The translations under genes were made by a program, and so were the position numbers. 64,000 nucleotides of DNA from JAPOKJ01 sp031421635 (lineage in GTDB: Bacteria > Pseudomonadota > Gammaproteobacteria > Burkholderiales > Burkholderiaceae_E). The stretch spans positions 1-64,000 of the forward strand of contig JANOPA010000020.1 in the NCBI GenBank assembly GCA_031421635.1, given 5' to 3'. Of this stretch, positions 60,634 to 64,000 are shown piece after piece. Numbering within the stretch: position 1 is the first letter of the stretch; each line of letters begins with the position of its first letter. The notes under the pieces are model-generated. The model was not told the origin of the DNA, searched no databases, and saw nothing but the letters and a program-made list of their open reading frames with translations.

Positions 60634-61122
60634 TTATTTCTGTTTTGCTGAGAAAAGACCTTTGGCGCTGAGCCGATCTCCTACAGCAATTCCTTTCTTC
60701 GTGAACCATCCTTGATCCATTTCCAGGGCGTAGCGCGTGGCCTTCAAGGGGCAATGACTATCCTCCGACTTAGGCTGCATATTCTCGATATTGAGAATCG
60801 TGCCGTCGTCTTCGAGGAAGGCAATCGATAGGGGGATCAAGGTGTTGCGCATCCAAAAGCAGTGCTGTGCCTTTTGCTCAAACACGAACAGCATGCCCAG
60901 GTTATTACCCAGCTTGGTACGATGCATTAGCCCTTTCGCTCGGGTGCCAATATCTGCAGCCACCTCGGCGTCAATTAAATGGATGCCCGCCTGGATCGTA
61001 ATACTCGGAAGGCGAGGATTTGGGCTATCTTGAGCCTGAACCGAAAGCGTGCAGGCCAGCATGAAGACAAGGCCAAGTTTGAGTGTCGAGAGAAGTCGAC
61101 CGTAATAGAGTGTTGCTGACAT
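60634..61122 (-). CDS. Exported DUF192 family protein
   Basis: The protein of about 162 residues has a signal peptide (ending SVQAQ) and the DUF192 pattern: EVAADIGTRAKGLMHRTKLG, GMLFVFEQKAQHCFWMRNTLIPLSIAFL and YALEMDQGWF. The family is a small beta-structured domain of unknown function. ATG 61122 gives a normal signal peptide; ATG 61149 would add nine residues. It is convergent with sodB. Confidence 0.9.
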   Translation of the reverse strand: MSATLYYGRLLSTLKLGLVFMLACTLSVQAQDSPNPRLPSITIQAGIHLIDAEVAADIGTRAKGLMHRTKLGNNLGMLFVFEQKAQHCFWMRNTLIPLSIAFLEDDGTILNIENMQPKSEDSHCPLKATRYALEMDQGWFTKKGIAVGDRLSAKGLFSAKQK

Positions 61123-61235
61123 GTTGGGTAACCCCAAAAGAGAAGACATCTTAAAACTTCGAAGGAAATCTTCAAACGCGCAGGACCAGGAGCACTGGCG
61201 CGAGAGTGAAGACTAAACGCTAAAGACTAAACGCA

Positions 61236-61261
61236 AAAGGGCAGACCGAGGCCTGCCCTTT
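61236..61261. terminator. Bidirectional-looking hairpin downstream of the 13-residue frame
   Basis: AAAGGGCAG and CTGCCCTTT are nine-base arms around an eight-base loop. T-rich ends occur on both strands but are short (TTTT on the minus strand). It lies 43 bases after the micropeptide stop, where a terminator of that transcript would be expected. Confidence 0.55.
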
Positions 61262-61303
61262 GCGACGCCAAGACCAGTAAACCGGCCGACGTGGAGCTCA
61301 AGC

Positions 61304-61345
61304 TTACTTCTTAGCAGCTTTGCCTTTTTTCATTTTCTTAGCCAT
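61304..61345 (-). CDS. Possible 13-residue lysine-rich micropeptide
   Basis: The frame reads MAKKMKKGKAAKK and then stops. It has a good ribosome binding site (GAGGT, about six bases before ATG 61345) and a hairpin terminator downstream, so it looks like a small independent transcription unit. Eight of 13 residues are Lys. The KAAKK end resembles the repeats of histone-H1-like bacterial proteins. No function can be assigned, and coding is not proven. Confidence 0.45.
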   Translation of the reverse strand: MAKKMKKGKAAKK

Positions 61346-61719
61346 GTTTACCTCAAGTATTAAAGTTGACCGAAGGTGGTCAAGTGTTTCAACGAACGTC
61401 TTTGCAATCGGTTGACGAAATCATTCAAGAAGTGAATTTCTTCACGAGAATGCTCCCATGTCGCCAACAGCAAGGCCGCGGCCGCAATGATACGGCATAA
61501 AAGCTAGGTTTGCGCCCATGCCGTGGTTATGTACCAACACATTGCGTTCGACTGAATTTCAATGGCCGGACGACGCAGGCTTATGGTTGACGCGCGTATG
61601 CAACAGAAGCCCTGCCGGTGCACCCTTTGTCAGTCAAAAGTTTCCATTAGTGGGGTATCGCCGAGCGGGTTCAGGAAATTTCCCGTCCGTAAAACAGGAT
61701 CTTCAAAGTTCAAACGAGA
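61346..61719. other. Gene-free stretch between the micropeptide and cold-shock gene
   Basis: About 370 bases with no convincing gene. Two overlapping plus-strand frames (61518-61751 and 61562-61762) lack motifs and ribosome binding sites. The part next to 61346 should contain the promoter of the micropeptide unit. I see no tRNA or other known RNA. Confidence 0.45.
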
Positions 61720-61741
61720 AACGGCCACCGAAGTGGCCGTT
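61720..61741 (-). terminator. Rho-independent terminator of the cold-shock gene
   Basis: On the minus strand, AACGGCCAC, a TTCG tetraloop and GTGGCCGTT are followed by TCTCGTTTG. It lies 52 bases after the csp stop. The plus strand reads AATTTATT after the stem, so it may work in both directions. Confidence 0.82.
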
Positions 61742-61792
61742 AATTTATTAGAGCAATGCTAGGGTCCCTAGCGCCACTCAGTCGTCACTGAA

Positions 61793-61999
61793 TTAAGGTT
61801 CAGTGATGTTCGAAGCTTGTTGGCCTTTTGGGCCCGCAGTGATCTCAAATTTTACCTTTTGTCCCTCTTTAAGGGTTTTAAAGCCATCCATCTTGATTGC
61901 GGAATAATGCGCAAACAGATCTTCCCCTCCTCCATCCGGAGTAATGAAGCCAAACCCTTTGGCATCATTAAACCATTTAACCGTACCAGTAGCCATCAC
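61793..61999 (-). CDS. Cold-shock domain protein (CspA family)
   Basis: The 68-residue protein is a single cold-shock domain with both RNA-binding motifs: KGFGFITPD (RNP1) and DLFAHYSAI (RNP2). It begins TGTVKWFNDAKG and ends QQASNITEP. ATG 61999 and ATG 61996 are adjacent. Such proteins bind single-stranded RNA/DNA as chaperones. A 295-base AT-rich region precedes it, long enough for the structured leader usual for csp mRNAs, and contains a CRP-like site. Confidence 0.96.
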   Translation of the reverse strand: MMATGTVKWFNDAKGFGFITPDGGGEDLFAHYSAIKMDGFKTLKEGQKVKFEITAGPKGQQASNITEP

Positions 62000-62216
62000 G
62001 AACCTCTCTCAAAAACGACCGCTTGCAGAAAACTATTTTCAAAACAAGACTCGGGATTCTTAACCGGAAAAGAGGTAGAGTCAAGGAATCAAAACGTTTA
62101 TGTTGCCAACTAGCGTTTCAAAAAAGCGATAGATACGCTTTTATTGGGCTTAAAGGCTCAAAATTCAGATGAGTCTCTTGATTTTTTGTGGCCGAAACCC
62201 ATTTATCCCTTACGCC

Positions 62217-62232
62217 TGTGATTCGAATCACA
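62217..62232. promoter_or_regulatory. Perfect CRP-type palindrome between csp and clpS
   Basis: TGTGA-TTCGAA-TCACA is a perfect 16-base palindrome that equals the TGTGA-N6-TCACA core of CRP/Vfr sites. It is centred about 70 bases before the clpS start and about 225 bases before the csp start, in the shared divergent region. A CRP/FNR-family regulator acting on either gene is the inference. Confidence 0.6.
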
Positions 62233-62294
62233 CATTCTGTCGGATAGTAGGGCCACTTTGTTGCATCGCGCGCTAGCTTGGATAGAATCTTAAT

Positions 62295-62603
62295 ATGACT
62301 GAAAAGAATGACCACTCCACCGTGCTGGAACGGCAAGAGGCCAAGATTAAGCCTCCGCCGATGTTCCAGGTGATGCTGCTGAACGACGACTTCACTCCTA
62401 TGGAGTTTGTGGTTGCCGTTTTGCAGAAATTTTTTGGCATGAGCCGGGAGAAATCCACCCAGGTGATGCTGAAAGTACATCGCGAAGGGCGAGGTGTGTG
62501 TGGACTATTTCCCAAGGACGTAGCCGCGACGAAAGTCGATCAGGTGAGTGACTACGCCCTTCAACATCAACATCCGCTACAGTGCGTGATGGAGGAAGCA
62601 TGA
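62295..62603 (+). CDS. clpS: ATP-dependent Clp protease adaptor
   Basis: ClpS delivers N-degron substrates to ClpAP. The 102-residue protein has a flexible N-terminal tail, the conserved FQVMLLNDDFTPMEFVV with the N-end-rule pocket, and KVHREGRGVCG. The stop overlaps the clpA start by four bases (ATGA), a common arrangement. Confidence 0.97.
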   Translation: MTEKNDHSTVLERQEAKIKPPPMFQVMLLNDDFTPMEFVVAVLQKFFGMSREKSTQVMLKVHREGRGVCGLFPKDVAATKVDQVSDYALQHQHPLQCVMEEA

Positions 62604-64000
62604 TCGCCCAAGAGTTAGAAGTTAGTTTGCATATGGCCTTTGTGGAGGCTAGACAGCAGCGCCATGAATTTATTACTGTTGAGCATTTGCTCCTGGCGTT
62701 GCTGGACAATCCGTCCGCCGCTGAGGTTTTACGTGCCTGTGCGGCCAGTTTGGACGATTTGCGAAAAAATCTCACCGGCTTCATCAAGGAGAACACTCCC
62801 GTCGTGCCTGGTAACGAAGAAATCGATACCCAGCCCACACTTGGTTTCCAGCGTGTCATTCAGCGTGCCATCATGCATGTGCAGTCCACCTCCAACGGCA
62901 AGAAGGAAGTGACCGGTGCCAATGTTCTGGTCGCGATCTTTGGGGAGAAAGATTCTCATGCAGTGTATTACCTGCACCAGCAAGGCATCACACGTCTCGA
63001 TGTTGTGAACTATATTTCACACGGGATCACGAAAAGCCCAACCCCTAAGGAAACGCCTAAGGATGAACCTCAAGAAGAGGTCTCCGACGGTCAGCCTGGT
63101 GCTCAGGCTCAGCAAAGCGCTCTGGAGCAGTATGCGCAAAACTTGAATGCTCTGGCCAAGGAAGGCAAGATCGATCCTTTGATCGGCCGTGAGCATGAAG
63201 TCGAACGGGTCATTCAAGTGTTATGTCGTCGGCGCAAAAACAATCCATTACTGGTGGGTGAGGCAGGCGTCGGTAAAACCGCCATTGCTGAAGGCTTGGC
63301 GTGGAGAATCACTGAAGGTGATGTACCCGATATTCTGAAAGAAAGCTTGGTCTATTCCTTGGATATGGGTGCGTTGCTTGCGGGTACAAAATACCGCGGC
63401 GATTTTGAACAACGCCTCAAGGCGGTTCTCAAGCAGCTAAAGCAAACACCCAATGCCATTCTTTTCATCGACGAAATCCATACGATTATTGGGGCCGGTT
63501 CGGCCTCTGGCGGTACGTTGGATGCGTCGAATCTGCTCAAACCCGCTTTATCTTCTGGGCAAATGAAGTGCATCGGTGCGACTACATATACTGAGTATCG
63601 CGGCATTTTTGAAAAAGATCATGCCCTGTCGCGTCGCTTCCAAAAGATTGATGTGATAGAGCCCACCGTTGAGCAGACCGTACAGATCCTGCGTGGGTTG
63701 AAGTCGCGCTTTGAAGAGCATCACGGCATTAAGTATTCCGCTGCTGCATTGTCAACAGCGGCTGAACTCTCACACAAATACATCAATGATCGTCATCTAC
63801 CCGACAAGGCCATTGACGTGATTGATGAAGCTGGGGCGGCTCAACGTATTTTGCCAAAGGCGAAACAAAAGAAAATGATCGGGAAGGCCGAGATCGAAGA
63901 CATTGTCTCGAAGATCGCGCGCATTCCTCCCGCCTCGGTGTCGACCGATGACCGCAGCAAATTGCAACACCTGGATCGCGATCTGCGAAACACTGTGTTC
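62600..64000 (+). CDS. clpA: ATP-dependent Clp protease ATPase subunit ClpA (partial, runs off the window)
   Basis: ClpA unfolds proteins for ClpP. The 467 codons present show the N-domain (MIAQELEVSLHMAFVEAR, then FITVEHLLLALLD), an acidic linker near 150-170, and the first AAA+ module: Walker A GEAGVGKTAIAEG, Walker B ILFIDEIHTIIGAG, and GATTYTEYRGIFEKDHALSRRF. GGAGG stands just before ATG 62600. The second AAA+ module is beyond the window end. The frame is open at 64000 without damage. Confidence 0.97.
   Translation, partial: MIAQELEVSLHMAFVEARQQRHEFITVEHLLLALLDNPSAAEVLRACAASLDDLRKNLTGFIKENTPVVPGNEEIDTQPTLGFQRVIQRAIMHVQSTSNGKKEVTGANVLVAIFGEKDSHAVYYLHQQGITRLDVVNYISHGITKSPTPKETPKDEPQEEVSDGQPGAQAQQSALEQYAQNLNALAKEGKIDPLIGREHEVERVIQVLCRRRKNNPLLVGEAGVGKTAIAEGLAWRITEGDVPDILKESLVYSLDMGALLAGTKYRGDFEQRLKAVLKQLKQTPNAILFIDEIHTIIGAGSASGGTLDASNLLKPALSSGQMKCIGATTYTEYRGIFEKDHALSRRFQKIDVIEPTVEQTVQILRGLKSRFEEHHGIKYSAAALSTAAELSHKYINDRHLPDKAIDVIDEAGAAQRILPKAKQKKMIGKAEIEDIVSKIARIPPASVSTDDRSKLQHLDRDLRNTVF

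Noticed and set aside
61211..61234. Direct repeat of GACTAAACGC
   Set aside because: Two ten-base copies four bases apart near a terminator hairpin, with no further copies or association with a gene; too little to support a functional element.
61518..61762. Two overlapping plus-strand frames before the cold-shock terminator
   Set aside because: Neither has a ribosome binding site or recognisable motif, and both run into the terminator hairpin of the cold-shock gene.
62210..62240. Possible tRNA T-arm around TTCGAAT
   Set aside because: The sequence is a symmetrical 16-base palindrome and no acceptor, D or anticodon arms can be formed around it; it fits a CRP-type site instead.

Overview
The window looks like chromosomal DNA of a betaproteobacterium, most likely of the order Burkholderiales. 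The signs are the block exbB-exbD-lpxK-trm112-kdsB-adk next to a divergent xseA-sodB, the xseB-ispA-dxs junction, a DUF3579 gene beside argF, a Bug-type tripartite tricarboxylate receptor, a long-form QueF, and an elongation factor P with the Arg32 loop next to its rhamnosyltransferase EarP. Genus cannot be decided from the sequence. I see no rRNA, tRNA, CRISPR array, prophage or insertion sequence.

Layout. 0-5.6 kb: an isoprenoid operon (end of xseB, ispA, dxs) running into an SbmA/YddA-type ABC transporter and a short-chain dehydrogenase. 5.6-20 kb: mostly single genes, including an alpha/beta hydrolase with a Cys nucleophile, yajQ, a hydratase/aminotransferase pair, a drug exporter, a two-component system, an ECF-like sigma factor, queF, a Nudix hydrolase, argF, a receiver protein, and a CHRD-domain PEP-CTERM-like protein behind a near-perfect sigma-54 promoter. 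20-32 kb: a catabolic cluster with acyl-CoA dehydrogenase, EthD protein, Rieske oxygenase, Bug receptor, three SDRs, class II aldolase, tartrate-dehydrogenase-like enzyme, two GSTs and enoyl-CoA hydratase. Its substrate is unknown.

32.8-38 kb: a minus-strand run cysH-cysD-cysN-earP-efp closed by a UUCG-loop terminator. 38-43 kb: a fructose-type sugar module (kinase, ABC transporter, ROK repressor) in which the binding-protein gene carries an internal frame-shifting deletion and the permease gene an in-frame stop, while kinase, ATPase and repressor remain open. 43-47.5 kb: an SPFH protein with a ribbon-helix-helix-like partner, KTSC and DUF442 proteins, an SDR, a Phd/VapC toxin-antitoxin pair, and an egtB gene that has lost its catalytic middle in frame. 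47.5-51 kb: a Tat-exported molybdopterin oxidoreductase with an Fe-S subunit but no visible membrane anchor.

51.6-64 kb: housekeeping genes. The most unusual is a membrane H+-pyrophosphatase fused through an Ala/Pro linker to an OmpA-type peptidoglycan-binding domain. After it come adk, kdsB, trm112, lpxK, exbD, exbB, an intergenic region with DnaA-like boxes, xseA, sodB, a DUF192 protein, a possible 13-residue lysine-rich micropeptide, a cold-shock protein, a perfect CRP-type palindrome, and clpS-clpA, with clpA running off the window end. The main points for follow-up are the pyrophosphatase-OmpA fusion, the three damaged genes (frcB, frcC, egtB), the orphan catabolic cluster and the sigma-54/PEP-CTERM unit.
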